A model generated the notes under the pieces. It ran no database searches. It saw nothing but the letters and a program-made list of their open reading frames with translations, and had not been told where the DNA came from. From contig CAZETK010000014.1 in NCBI GenBank assembly GCA_964515195.1, positions 1 through 57,680 on the forward strand: 57,680 bases of DNA, written 5' to 3'. The position numbers and the translations under genes are program-made. Source of the DNA: Ga0074139 sp964515195 (GTDB taxonomy: Bacteria; Bdellovibrionota; Bdellovibrionia; Bdellovibrionales; Bdellovibrionaceae). Positions 8,019 through 16,346 of the stretch are shown piece by piece. The stretch's first letter is position 1. Every line of letters starts with the position of its first letter.

Positions 8019-9113
8019 TTATTTCTCGATAAAGGGAGTTTTGCAAGTGGTGGCTTTAATTTTTTTACCTCGGATATCCACCCAAAATATAGAATCTACC
8101 GCGCTATAATCGGGAGTGATAAAACCAATCCCAATTGGCGCGTCTAAGGTGGGCGAGTGTGTGCCACTGGTCACGCTGCCTATTTTTTCACCATTTTCAG
8201 AGTGAAGAGTATAGCCCTGCCGAGGAATGCCTTTTTCCAACATGCGAAAGCCAATGAGCTTGCGCGTTAACCCCTGCTCTTTGACCTTCAGCATGGGGGC
8301 TTTCCCGATAAAATCCTTCGCCTGAGGTTTTACAACCCATCCTAAACCGGCCTCGTAGGGATTCGTGTTTTCATCGATTTCATGTCCATACAGGGACATC
8401 TTCATCTCTGTGCGAAGAGTGTCGCGAGCCCCTAGGCCGATGGGCTGCGCCCCGAAGTCCTGCCCTTTTTGGAGCAGTTCGTTCCAAAGGATCACAGCTC
8501 CAGAATTTTCAATGAAGATTTCGCCGCCCCTTTCACCTGTGTAGCCTGTTGTCGCCAAAATGGTTTCATGGCCTTTCCAGTTCAAAGCTTTCAAAGTGAA
8601 GGGCTTCATTTGTGAACTATTAAAACCCAGCACAAGGTCAATCAACGCCTGTGCTTTGGGACCTTGGACAGCGATTTGCGCCCAACGCGAACTTTCGTTG
8701 ATCAATTCGGCTCCGCGATTATTTTCCTGAAAGTGCTTCCAATCTTTTTCCGTGTTGGCCGCATTCACGCAAATCAGATAGTCTTCATTTTTTTTTAAGC
8801 AGTAGATGATCAGATCATCCACCAATCCCCCTTGAGCATTGGGCAAGAGGGTGTATTGAGCGTGGTTTTCCTCAAGAGTTTCCACATTATTCGTCGTTAA
8901 CCATTGCAAGGTTTCAACGGCTTTGGGGCCTTTAACTCGAAATTCTCCCATGTGGCTGACATCGAAAAGTCCAACATTGTTGCGGACATTGAGATGCTCC
9001 TCTTTAAGGCCCTTGTATTGAATGGGCATTTCCCAGCCGGCAAACTCCACCATCCGAGCTTTTAAGTTCAAATGTTCTTGATAAAGGGGCGTGCGTTGGA
9101 TCTGTCCGCTCAT
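8019..9113 (-). CDS. gcvT: Aminomethyltransferase (glycine cleavage system T protein)
   Basis: A 364-residue T protein that transfers the methylene group from the aminomethylated H protein to tetrahydrofolate and releases ammonia. It has the family N terminus (RTPLYQEHLNLKARMVEFAGWEMP), GLFDVSHMGE with the conserved folate-contacting Asp, AQYTLLPNAQGGLVDD, TGYTGERGGEIF and the C-terminal SVTSGTHSPTL. Length is typical. ATG 9113 follows AGGAGA. It is first in the gcvT-gcvH pair; gcvP is 2.9 kb upstream behind an unrelated block. I saw no glycine riboswitch in the 49 bases upstream. Confidence 0.97.
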   Translation of the reverse strand: MSGQIQRTPLYQEHLNLKARMVEFAGWEMPIQYKGLKEEHLNVRNNVGLFDVSHMGEFRVKGPKAVETLQWLTTNNVETLEENHAQYTLLPNAQGGLVDDLIIYCLKKNEDYLICVNAANTEKDWKHFQENNRGAELINESSRWAQIAVQGPKAQALIDLVLGFNSSQMKPFTLKALNWKGHETILATTGYTGERGGEIFIENSGAVILWNELLQKGQDFGAQPIGLGARDTLRTEMKMSLYGHEIDENTNPYEAGLGWVVKPQAKDFIGKAPMLKVKEQGLTRKLIGFRMLEKGIPRQGYTLHSENGEKIGSVTSGTHSPTLDAPIGIGFITPDYSAVDSIFWVDIRGKKIKATTCKTPFIEK

Positions 9114-9162
9114 GTTCGGTCTCCTTGGATTCAGGGCCCGAGCAAAGCAACATTATCCCCCT

Positions 9163-9759
9163 TTAGTCAATGGGAATGTCTCGACCCTTCAAGACGTAGC
9201 GAACATGCACCATTCCATCAGGCAATTCTTTTGATTCTTTGAGCTCCCAGAACATGGAATGCAAAGGTAGTGGGTACAGGTGAACACCTGTGCCTACGAT
9301 TTCGGGGCTGATGGAAAGCAAGACTTCGTCGACAAGATCTTCTCTCATCAAGGCCCTTGCAAGCTCGGCCCCTCCCACTAGCCAAATACGCCCACCCAGA
9401 AATTCCTTTAGCTCCTCAACAAAGGCAGCAGGATCTCGACGAACGACTTGAATTTCCGTTTGATTGCTAAGGTGAAGGGCTCTTGAAAAAACATAAGTTT
9501 TCTTTCCATGATAGGGCCATGGCCCTTTTTTCTGGATACACTCGAAGGTTTTACGTCCCATTAACAGAGTGTCGACTTGAGCATAAAAAGCATCGTAGTC
9601 ATAAATATCTGAGTTTACGAGCCACTCGATCTCACCGCTCTCTCGGGCTATCATTCCATCCGCGCTAGTGGCAATAAAGAGAGTTACAACACGCAATATC
9701 GGCCTCATGATGCTAAAAAGTTGTTTCAACAAGTGTCCAACCGCAGGGTTGATCAACAC
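9163..9759 (-). CDS. RibD C-terminal / dihydrofolate-reductase-like protein
   Basis: Up to 198 residues. The fold signature is VVTLFIATSADGMIAR at the N terminus, then DTLLMGRKTFE and GGRIWLVGGAELARALM, the pattern of the RibD C-terminal / bacterial DHFR-like reductases (YwjB/YyaP type) that bind NADPH. Members often sit outside riboflavin or folate operons and have unassigned substrates. The listed start is GTG 9759, ten bases after the stop of the Rsm22-like gene; ATG 9708 (MRPILRVV) fits the family length better but has no ribosome site. Both genes precede gcvT on the same strand. Folate-linked chemistry beside gcvT is suggestive but unproven. Confidence 0.8.
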   Translation of the reverse strand: MLINPAVGHLLKQLFSIMRPILRVVTLFIATSADGMIARESGEIEWLVNSDIYDYDAFYAQVDTLLMGRKTFECIQKKGPWPYHGKKTYVFSRALHLSNQTEIQVVRRDPAAFVEELKEFLGGRIWLVGGAELARALMREDLVDEVLLSISPEIVGTGVHLYPLPLHSMFWELKESKELPDGMVHVRYVLKGRDIPID

Positions 9760-9769
9760 AAGTTTTTTC

Positions 9770-10762
9770 TCAGTCAGACTCGACTCGATTAATTTTCTTA
9801 ACTCGCAACTCGTTAGATTTGTTATCGAAGCTTTCTAATACGACGCGGTCACCTCGTAAAAAATGAGGTGCCGCGCCATCTCGATGCAGCCACGATAGAA
9901 ATTCTCTCGCAGTTCCACGGCAAATCAATTGTCGAGTTTTCCCCTTTTCCTCTAAACGATCTCCTGTGATACGCGACCATTTGACCAAGGGGGCTGGAGC
10001 CTTTCTCATCGCCAGATAGCTCATAGTCAAAGTTTTGTTTTTAATGGGCAGATGGTCTTCAATTTCCAAAAACCATGGTGGCGCTTGTACTTCAATGCGG
10101 TCATGACACCAATCTGTTTTCGAATTCAGTAAAAGAGGACAAGCTTGCTGATGTGGGCAGGGGGCCCATGCGGAATAGCCCTTTTCAAGAAGATACTGAC
10201 GGGTTTGCAAAAGTTTTCGACCATCCTGGTGGGTTGCGGGCTCTACGATGATTAAGGCCTCTGAACGCAAAGCCCACTCCGGCAAGCTGGCCATCTCCGT
10301 CATGGAGTAACAAAAAACCGTACAGGATTTTGGGCCAGCCTGAATCTTCGAGGTCCAGTTAAAATCCGGGAACCAGGACTGTGGTACGGTCGACCTTTCA
10401 ACTACATCTATAGAAGAAAAAAAATCCTTCAAAACATGGGCCGCTGTCGCAGGGCCAGCGCCAAAATCAATGGCGTGGGTAAGACCTCTCAGAAATTTTA
10501 ATCTTTTAAGTTCGTCCATGACGGCTTGAAAGCGAAGAGTGTTCAAGGGCCAATAGTAAGTTAGTAAAGCTCTTTGCGCCCAGGGCTTTTCCCAAGGGGT
10601 GATACTTGCGGGGTTTTGAATGTAAAAATCGGATAACTGGATAATATCCTGGGCCAATTGCCGAGGATTCCACGACCACCCATTATGTGAGAAAATTTTG
10701 TTTAGGGTTCCCTGAATTTCTGCGGGAAAGCTGTAGAGTCTTGCCATGAATTCTTTTAGCAT
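9770..10762 (-). CDS. Rsm22-like small-subunit ribosome-associated methyltransferase-fold protein
   Basis: A 330-residue protein with a Rossmann methyltransferase core (AIDFGAGPATAAHVL) and the Rsm22/METTL17 family signature APCPHQQACPL followed by DWCHDRIEV. In the mitochondrial homologues, four cysteines in this region hold a 4Fe-4S cluster and the protein helps assemble the small ribosomal subunit. Here three Cys lie around residues 200-220 and a fourth candidate is in QLICRGTAREF near 279, 62 residues after the third. The ATG at 10762 is preceded by AAGGA. The RibD-C-like gene follows after ten bases. Family call fairly confident; whether it still methylates RNA is not visible. Confidence 0.8.
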   Translation of the reverse strand: MLKEFMARLYSFPAEIQGTLNKIFSHNGWSWNPRQLAQDIIQLSDFYIQNPASITPWEKPWAQRALLTYYWPLNTLRFQAVMDELKRLKFLRGLTHAIDFGAGPATAAHVLKDFFSSIDVVERSTVPQSWFPDFNWTSKIQAGPKSCTVFCYSMTEMASLPEWALRSEALIIVEPATHQDGRKLLQTRQYLLEKGYSAWAPCPHQQACPLLLNSKTDWCHDRIEVQAPPWFLEIEDHLPIKNKTLTMSYLAMRKAPAPLVKWSRITGDRLEEKGKTRQLICRGTAREFLSWLHRDGAAPHFLRGDRVVLESFDNKSNELRVKKINRVESD

Positions 10763-10828
10763 GAATTTTGTCCTTCAGCTAGACTGCCGTCGAGTTAAAA
10801 ATTAATCCCAGAATCCGAAAAGTTTGTT

Positions 10829-11922
10829 ATGGCTTTAAATCCACTTGCCCCTAATCCGGCCCCAGCTGATTGGAAATCCGAAGCAGGACCCTTGCGTCCT
10901 TTATTGATAGATCCGGAGGTGTCGGAAATCATGGTCAACAGTTGGGATCAGATTTTCATTGAGAAAAAGGGAGTCATTGAAGAAGCCCCTATCAAATTTA
11001 AAGATGCGGACGCCCTGATGAGGTTTGTTCAATCAATGGCAGTAATCGTCGGTCGTGAGCTGAATCGTCGTAGTCCCTGTCTTGACGCCAGATTGAGTGA
11101 CGGTTATCGATTGAATATTGTAGTGCCCCCTGTGGCATTGGACGGGCCATCCATAACNNNNNNNNNNAGTCTAAGGGCTATCAGGATTTGGTGGCTTCCG
11201 GAGATCTTGATGCTAAAGCCATCTACTTTCTAAGCCAGGCTGTCATAGCAAAACAAAATATCATTGTCAGTGGCGGGACCGGAAGTGGTAAAACCACACT
11301 GCTAAATATATTAAGCGGATTCATCCGTTCTAAAGAAAGAGTTGTTACCATTGAAGATACGGCTGAACTCCAACTTAAAGTTAAAAACGTTGTAAGAATG
11401 GAAACCAAGCCCGCCGCTGGCACCGATGGCCCGATGGGCATGGACGTACTTTTAAAAAATGCTCTTCGTATGCGTCCAGATCGCATTGTTATTGGTGAGT
11501 GCCGAGGGGCCGAAGCTTGGGACATGTTAATGGCGATGAATACCGGTCACGAAGGTAGCATGACCACCGTGCATGCCAACTCGGCAGGAGATGCCCTTCG
11601 CCGATTGGAGTCAATGGTATTGCGGACGGGAACAGAAGCGCCGCTGGAAATGATTCAATCAGACCTGGCAAGCACAGTTCACATCATTGTTCAAACAAAT
11701 CGTTCTCTCGAGGGAAAACGACAAATTACCGAGATCGTTGAAGTGAATGGCATGTCAGGAGGCACCTATAATCTTAATCATGTTTTTGAAATGACTCCCC
11801 ATGGGATTGTCTCAACTTCCCATATTCCGGCTTTTGTTGCGCGTGAGGCGAACAATCCCCATTCCAAAATCAAATTTCCGATGGATTTCTTTGAACCGTC
11901 CAAGAAGATCACTCTCTCATAG
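10829..11922 (+). CDS. cpaF: CpaF/TadA-type secretion ATPase, interrupted by an assembly gap
   Basis: A type II/IV secretion-system ATPase. The N-terminal part (LLIDPEVSEIMVNSWDQIFIEKKG, RLSDGYRLNIVVPPVALDGPSI) and the C-terminal part (SGGTGSGKTTLLN Walker A, RPDRIVIGECRGAEA, MTTVHANSAGDAL His box) belong to one gene. A run of ten Ns at 11158-11167 separates them, and the downstream reading frame is offset by two, so the gap is not exactly ten bases. I treat the apparent frameshift as an assembly artefact, not a pseudogene. CpaF proteins power Tad pilus assembly, but no tad/cpa partner genes are here, so it is an orphan copy. It ends at a bidirectional terminator shared with gcvP. Confidence 0.88.
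11158..11167. other. Assembly gap (10 N) inside cpaF
   Basis: Ten undetermined bases. Flanking frames of the same gene differ by two bases, so the real number of missing bases should be 2 modulo 3. The lost stretch corresponds to the conserved TIRKF region just after GPSIT in CpaF proteins. Confidence 0.95.
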
Positions 11923-11942
11923 ATAAGGCGCTGTTAAGTTTA

Positions 11943-11988
11943 AAAACCTATCCTCATATTTCTTTTCGACAGGATTAGGATAGGTTTT
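11943..11988. terminator. Bidirectional terminator between cpaF and gcvP
   Basis: A perfect 12-bp inverted repeat, AAAACCTATCCT (11943-11954) and AGGATAGGTTTT (11977-11988), with a 22-base loop. It sits between two convergent stop codons. On the minus strand the stem is followed by five Ts, on the plus strand the T-run is inside the stem, so termination should be stronger for gcvP. Confidence 0.85.
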
Positions 11989-11998
11989 GAATTATCAA

Positions 11999-14872
11999 TT
12001 AAGAATTGTAGTCTTCTAGTGGAGGGCAGGAGCACACGATGTTGCGATCTCCGTACGCATTGTCGACCCGGGAAACGGGCGTGAAGAATTTATTCTTCTT
12101 CAGCCAAGGCAGCGGATAGGCCGCTTGCTCCCGGCTGTAAGGATGGCTCCATTCCGTCTTCAATAGCATTTCCGCAGTGTGAGGTGCGTTTCGCAGGAGG
12201 TTGTCCTTCATATCCACTTTCTTGTTTTCGATGTCCTGAATTTCTTGCCGAATGGAAATCATGGCTGCGACAAACCGATCCAGCTCGGCCATAGACTCGC
12301 TTTCTGTGGGCTCAATCATCAAAGTTCCTGGAACAGGCCAACTCATGGTAGGGGCATGAAATCCATAGTCCATTAATCGTTTTGCCACATCCGTGACATC
12401 CACTTCAGACGCTTTTTTCAAGGGGCGCAGGTCAACGATGCATTCATGGGCGACCAGTCCCTCTTTCCCTTTGTAAAGAACGGGATAATGGGGATCGAGT
12501 TTCTTTGCGATATAGTTGGCATTCAGAATTGAAACCAGTGTGGCTTTTTTTAACCCCTCACCACCCATCATGCTAACATAAGCCCATGAGATCGGAAGAA
12601 TGCTAGCACTTCCCCAAGGTGCTGAAGTGGTAGTTCCGACTCCTGTTTTGTAACCCATCTCTGGAACCATTTCGTGTCTTGGTAAAAAAGGCGCCAGGTG
12701 AGCCTTTACGCCGATGGGGCCCACACCAGGTCCACCGCCGCCATGGGGAATGGCAAAGGTTTTGTGGAGATTCATGTGGGAAACATCGGGACCAAATTCT
12801 CCAGGTTTACAAAGCCCTAACAGGGCATTCAAATTCGCGCCGTCCATATAAACTTGCCCGCCATTCTTATGGATAAGATCGCAGATTTCGGTGATGGACT
12901 CTTCGAATACGCCATGGGTAGAAGGGTAGGTGATCATCAAAGCTGCTAAATTAGCGGAGTGAGCTTCGGCCTTTGCTTTTAAATCGTTCACGTCGACATT
13001 GCCATTTTCATCGCAAGCTACAACCACCACTTTATAGCCAACCATAACAGCAGAGGCGGGGTTGGTCCCATGCGCACTGGAGGGAATCAAACAAATATTT
13101 CGGTGCGCTTGCTTTTTAGATTTGTGGTACTCGCGGATTACAAGTAGGCCTGCGTATTCTCCTTGAGCGCCGGAGTTTGGCTGCAAAGAGACCGCTGAAA
13201 ATCCCGTCAAATCACAAAGCTTTTTTTCGAAATCATCAATCATTTCAAGCAAGCCGACAGCTTGATCCAGAGGGGCAAAAGGGTGAAGTTGGTTGATCTC
13301 GGGCCATGAAACCGGCAGTAGCTCGGTAACGGCATTCAACTTCATCGTGCAAGAGCCTAAGGGAATCATGGAGTGAGTGAGCGTGATATCTTTGTTTTGC
13401 AAAGACTGAATATATCTCATCAGCTCTGTTTCTGAATGATACGAGTTGAACGTGGGGTGAGTCATAAACTTAGATTGTCTATGAAGTTCAGACTCGAAGG
13501 CCAGCGCTTCAGAATAATCACGTTCTTGCAACTCGATAGGATTTCCAGAATTGAAAGCCTGTAAAAGCAATTCCACAGTCTTCAGTGTACAAGTCTCATC
13601 AAGGGTAATGCCTACAGCCTTTCCGTCTGGATAGAGACGCAAATTAATTTCCAGATCAAGAGCTTCGTCCACTATGTTTTCGGCTCGGTCAGTTTCAATT
13701 GTCAAAGTGTCGAAAAAGCTTTCTGAGCGAAGTTTGTATCCAAGCTTTTTTAACTGAGCGGCCATCAAGCGAGTCAAGCCGTGTACCCGTTTAGCAATGC
13801 GGGTCAACCCTTCGGGGCCATGATAGACCCCATAGAAGCTAGCCATATTCGCCAGTAAAACTTGCGCCGTACAAATATTGGATGTGGCCTTTTCGCGACG
13901 GATATGCTGCTCGCGAGTTTGCAAGGTCAGGCGCAAAGCCTGGCGGCCTTGGGAATCAATGGAGACACCCACCAGTCTTCCGGGCATCAGCCGTTTAAAA
14001 GTATCTCGAGTCGCCATATAGGCGGCATGGGGGCCGCCAAATCCCATGGGCACACCAAAGCGTTGGGAGTTCCCGACCACGATGTCGGCACCCCACTCAC
14101 CTGGAGGGGTTAATAGAGTCAGAGCCAAAAGATCAGCTGTAACTACTGCAAGCGCTCCATGGTCATGAATTCCATCAACCAACGATTTGAGATTCCTCAC
14201 TCTTCCATCCGTAGCGGGATACGCCAGGATCACAGCAAACAAGGGTTCTTTGAAATTGTATTTTTCGGGATCGGCCACGATCATCTCGAGTCCTTGAGGC
14301 TCGGAACGTGTTTTTAAGACTTCGATAACGTGAGGATGTAAATCCGGTGACACCAAAAACTTTTGGCATTCGCCTTTTTTGTAAAGGGCGTGAGCCATGG
14401 CCATGGCCTCGGCAGTTGCCGTTCCCTCGTCCAATAAGGAAGAATTACAGATGTCCATACCCGTCAGATCACTAATCATCGTTTGAAAGTTCAATAAGGC
14501 TTCCAGGCGCCCTTGGGAGATCTCGGGCTGATAAGGCGTGTAAGCCGTGTACCAATTAGGGTTTTCAAAGACATTGCGAAGGATTGGGCTAGGAACGATG
14601 GTTCCAGTATATCCCATTCCTATCAAGGATTTGTAGACCTTGTTTTTAGAGACTTTCTTTTTTAAATCTTGCAGAAGCTCATGCTCACTGAGCCCGCCAC
14701 CCAGTTGAACAGGCGTTTTAAGACGAATGTTTTTAGGAATGATTTTAGAAGCCATTTCCTCGAGACTCTGAAAGCCCAGCTCTTTAAGCATGATCTGAAT
14801 GTCGTTATCTCGAGGACCGATGTGACGTTGAACAAATTCATTTCGTGTTGAGAAATCGGAAAAAGATGACAT
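11999..14872 (-). CDS. gcvP: Glycine dehydrogenase (decarboxylating), P protein
   Basis: A single-chain, 957-residue pyridoxal-phosphate enzyme that decarboxylates glycine and loads the aminomethyl group on GcvH. It carries both halves that are separate GcvPA/GcvPB in some bacteria. Signatures: NEFVQRHIGPRDNDI, MGYTGTIVPSPILRN, YTPYQPEISQGRLEALLNFQ in the N half; HSMIPLGSCTMKLNA, and the PLP lysine in DVSHMNLHKTFAIPHGGGGPG in the C half. ATG 14872 is chosen because AAAGG precedes it and family members start this way; an upstream in-frame ATG (14938) would add 22 residues covering a leader with hairpins. gcvT and gcvH are separated from it by three genes. Confidence 0.96.
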   Translation of the reverse strand: MSSFSDFSTRNEFVQRHIGPRDNDIQIMLKELGFQSLEEMASKIIPKNIRLKTPVQLGGGLSEHELLQDLKKKVSKNKVYKSLIGMGYTGTIVPSPILRNVFENPNWYTAYTPYQPEISQGRLEALLNFQTMISDLTGMDICNSSLLDEGTATAEAMAMAHALYKKGECQKFLVSPDLHPHVIEVLKTRSEPQGLEMIVADPEKYNFKEPLFAVILAYPATDGRVRNLKSLVDGIHDHGALAVVTADLLALTLLTPPGEWGADIVVGNSQRFGVPMGFGGPHAAYMATRDTFKRLMPGRLVGVSIDSQGRQALRLTLQTREQHIRREKATSNICTAQVLLANMASFYGVYHGPEGLTRIAKRVHGLTRLMAAQLKKLGYKLRSESFFDTLTIETDRAENIVDEALDLEINLRLYPDGKAVGITLDETCTLKTVELLLQAFNSGNPIELQERDYSEALAFESELHRQSKFMTHPTFNSYHSETELMRYIQSLQNKDITLTHSMIPLGSCTMKLNAVTELLPVSWPEINQLHPFAPLDQAVGLLEMIDDFEKKLCDLTGFSAVSLQPNSGAQGEYAGLLVIREYHKSKKQAHRNICLIPSSAHGTNPASAVMVGYKVVVVACDENGNVDVNDLKAKAEAHSANLAALMITYPSTHGVFEESITEICDLIHKNGGQVYMDGANLNALLGLCKPGEFGPDVSHMNLHKTFAIPHGGGGPGVGPIGVKAHLAPFLPRHEMVPEMGYKTGVGTTTSAPWGSASILPISWAYVSMMGGEGLKKATLVSILNANYIAKKLDPHYPVLYKGKEGLVAHECIVDLRPLKKASEVDVTDVAKRLMDYGFHAPTMSWPVPGTLMIEPTESESMAELDRFVAAMISIRQEIQDIENKKVDMKDNLLRNAPHTAEMLLKTEWSHPYSREQAAYPLPWLKKNKFFTPVSRVDNAYGDRNIVCSCPPLEDYNS

Positions 14873-14885
14873 GGAGCCTTTCTTG

Positions 14886-14923
14886 GGCCCTGAAAACAGC
14901 AAGGGCCTCTCTTCTGTGAGAGG
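14886..14923 (-). promoter_or_regulatory. Tandem hairpins in the gcvP 5' leader
   Basis: On the minus strand, CCTCTC-acagaa-GAGAGG (14923-14906) is followed at once by GGCCCT and AGGGCC closing a 10-base loop (14907-14886), ending about ten bases before the ribosome site. The two stems share two bases and would compete. This could be a leader controlling translation of gcvP. It does not match the glycine riboswitch core by eye. Confidence 0.4.
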
Positions 14924-15067
14924 ACCCATAATTAACATATTTTTTTGACTTTCGGCAGAGGGTTAACTCTTTGCAACACACATTGCCGCAAAGCTGGGTT
15001 GAAACAGTCGGGGTCTGATTGTTGAGACAATCTTGCAATAGAGTCGATAACCTAGGTCTTATAGACG

Positions 15068-15103
15068 GCAAAAGGGGCTGTGGGCGAGGCGCACGCAACC
15101 CCG
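15068..15103 (-). terminator. Terminator after the histone-tail-like gene
   Basis: On the minus strand GGGGTTGCGTG ... CACAGCCCC forms a GC-rich, imperfect hairpin directly followed by TTTT. It lies about 16 bases past the stop of the lysine-rich gene and upstream of gcvP, so it separates the two transcripts. Confidence 0.65.
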
Positions 15104-15119
15104 GCGCTATTTGTAGCTA

Positions 15120-15566
15120 CTAACTTTTCCGTGAAGTCTTTTTACGGGTAGTCTTCTTTCGTGTAGTACTGGTTTTTTTGGATTTAGCGGATCGAGAAGG
15201 AGCCGCCTTTTTGGTGGTCGCCTTTGATTTCATGATTTTTTCAACCCGCGCCTTTTGCTGTGTAGCCTTGCGACCGTAGGCCGTTAGGTTTTTTTCAACT
15301 TGCGTGGCAGACTTTTTAATCTTCGTAATGGCTTGCTTAACCTCTTTATTTAAATCTTTTTCAGCAGCTCGAACGATTTTTAGTATGCGATCATATTCCT
15401 GTTTAGCCTTGCGAATCGCCTGGGATTTTTCGGTATTGACCCGCTTGTTGAGTTGACCTTGGAGCTTCTTAAGATCTTGGCTGAGCTGGTCGAAGTCCGC
15501 CAAGAATCTTTTTACATTGGGGTTTTGGGACAGATTTTCGATCAATTTCGAAAAGGTGGTATTCAT
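15120..15566 (-). CDS. Lysine-rich coiled-coil protein with histone H1-like tail
   Basis: A 148-residue basic protein. Residues 1-105 are charged and helical with heptad-like spacing (FDQLSQDLKKLQGQLNKRV, AAEKDLNKEVKQAITKIKKS). Residues about 112-148 are nearly all Lys, Arg, Thr, Ser and Ala (SKKTSTTRKKTTRKKTSRK), like the C-terminal tail of eukaryotic histone H1 and of bacterial H1-like or AlgP-like proteins. Such tails bind DNA or RNA without sequence preference. There is no signal peptide. It is monocistronic, with its own terminator, and has AAGGAG before ATG 15566. A nucleoid-compacting role is an inference; the head does not match a family I recognise. Confidence 0.7.
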   Translation of the reverse strand: MNTTFSKLIENLSQNPNVKRFLADFDQLSQDLKKLQGQLNKRVNTEKSQAIRKAKQEYDRILKIVRAAEKDLNKEVKQAITKIKKSATQVEKNLTAYGRKATQQKARVEKIMKSKATTKKAAPSRSAKSKKTSTTRKKTTRKKTSRKS

Positions 15567-15849
15567 GGAATCTCCTTATGGCTTGGCCATGTTTAGCATA
15601 GAACATATAATCCTTACTTTGGAATCCCAGGAAAATCAAATAGAGCCAAGGGCCTGCCTTTCTGTGACATATGTGAACTAATCGGCTGAAGAAAGGCATA
15701 TCCCCCCTGATTTTCATTATATTTTACAATTCAGACAGGTCTTGATGGAAATGAGAGTCACAAATGCCTATTATAGCCCCCGTTCGGTTTAAATAATTAA
15801 AAATTTAATGGGGCACTTTTTCCAGAGTTCAGGAATTAAGGAGAGAAAG

Positions 15850-16269
15850 ATGAAAACGTTATTGGCGTTTTTTTTGATTTTCACTGTTTCAAAAGCATCT
15901 GCATGGAATGATATTCCGAAAGGAGCATTCCTTAATAAAGTCTACAATTGCTCTAGCAGCCAGACTCAGTTTCCAGTGACTTCTGTGAACCAGGGCCCCC
16001 TGCTCTCGATTTTTCATTATTTAAAACCGATGGGAAGTTATTTGCCGGCCTTTGAGCACCTCTATTTTCTATCTGAGAGTCAGGGAAGCTCTGGACTCGA
16101 TGCCAGGACTTTTAAGTTGGTGCCTCAGTTTTTGAACTCAAGCGAGTCTCTTTATCAGTCAGTTGACAATAGTGGGCGTCAGGTCGGGTATTTCGCACGA
16201 TATTTCGAACGGTCAGATACCTTTGAAGTTCACCCTGCCAGTAGAAATTTCGTTTACTATTGCCAATAA
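15850..16269 (+). CDS. Small secreted protein of unknown function
   Basis: A 139-residue exported protein. The start is ATG 15850, directly after AGGAGAGAAAG; an in-frame ATG at 15808 lacks a ribosome site. The N terminus MKTLLAFFLIFTVSKASAW is a clear signal peptide with an Ala-x-Ala cleavage site. The mature chain has two Cys, one near each end (VYNCSSS and the terminal YYCQ), which could form a disulfide. I do not recognise the family. A weak hairpin (GGCTC/GAGCC, 16275-16310) followed by ATTTTT may terminate it. It is convergent with tldE. Confidence 0.65.
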   Translation: MKTLLAFFLIFTVSKASAWNDIPKGAFLNKVYNCSSSQTQFPVTSVNQGPLLSIFHYLKPMGSYLPAFEHLYFLSESQGSSGLDARTFKLVPQFLNSSESLYQSVDNSGRQVGYFARYFERSDTFEVHPASRNFVYYCQ

Positions 16270-16274
16270 ATTAG

Positions 16275-16316
16275 GGCTCATCCAACCTCGCTACTCTTTG
16301 CCCAGGAGCCATTTTT
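16275..16316 (+). terminator. Possible terminator of the small secreted protein gene
   Basis: GGCTC (16275-16279) pairs with GAGCC (16306-16310) around a long loop, followed by ATTTTT. The stem is short and the loop long, so the call is weak. Confidence 0.3.
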
Positions 16317-16346
16317 CCTCTGCCTCGTAGGGGGATCAGAGCCGTT

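Noticed and set aside
11188..11922. Separate ATPase gene starting at 11188
   Set aside because: It is the second half of cpaF in another frame caused by the N gap; the family length needs both halves.
14939..15119. Glycine riboswitch upstream of gcvP
   Set aside because: I looked for the CCGAAGGGGCAA-type core and the CAGGCAAAAGGACAG part on the minus strand and found no good match; the GC-rich hairpin is a terminator of the gene before.
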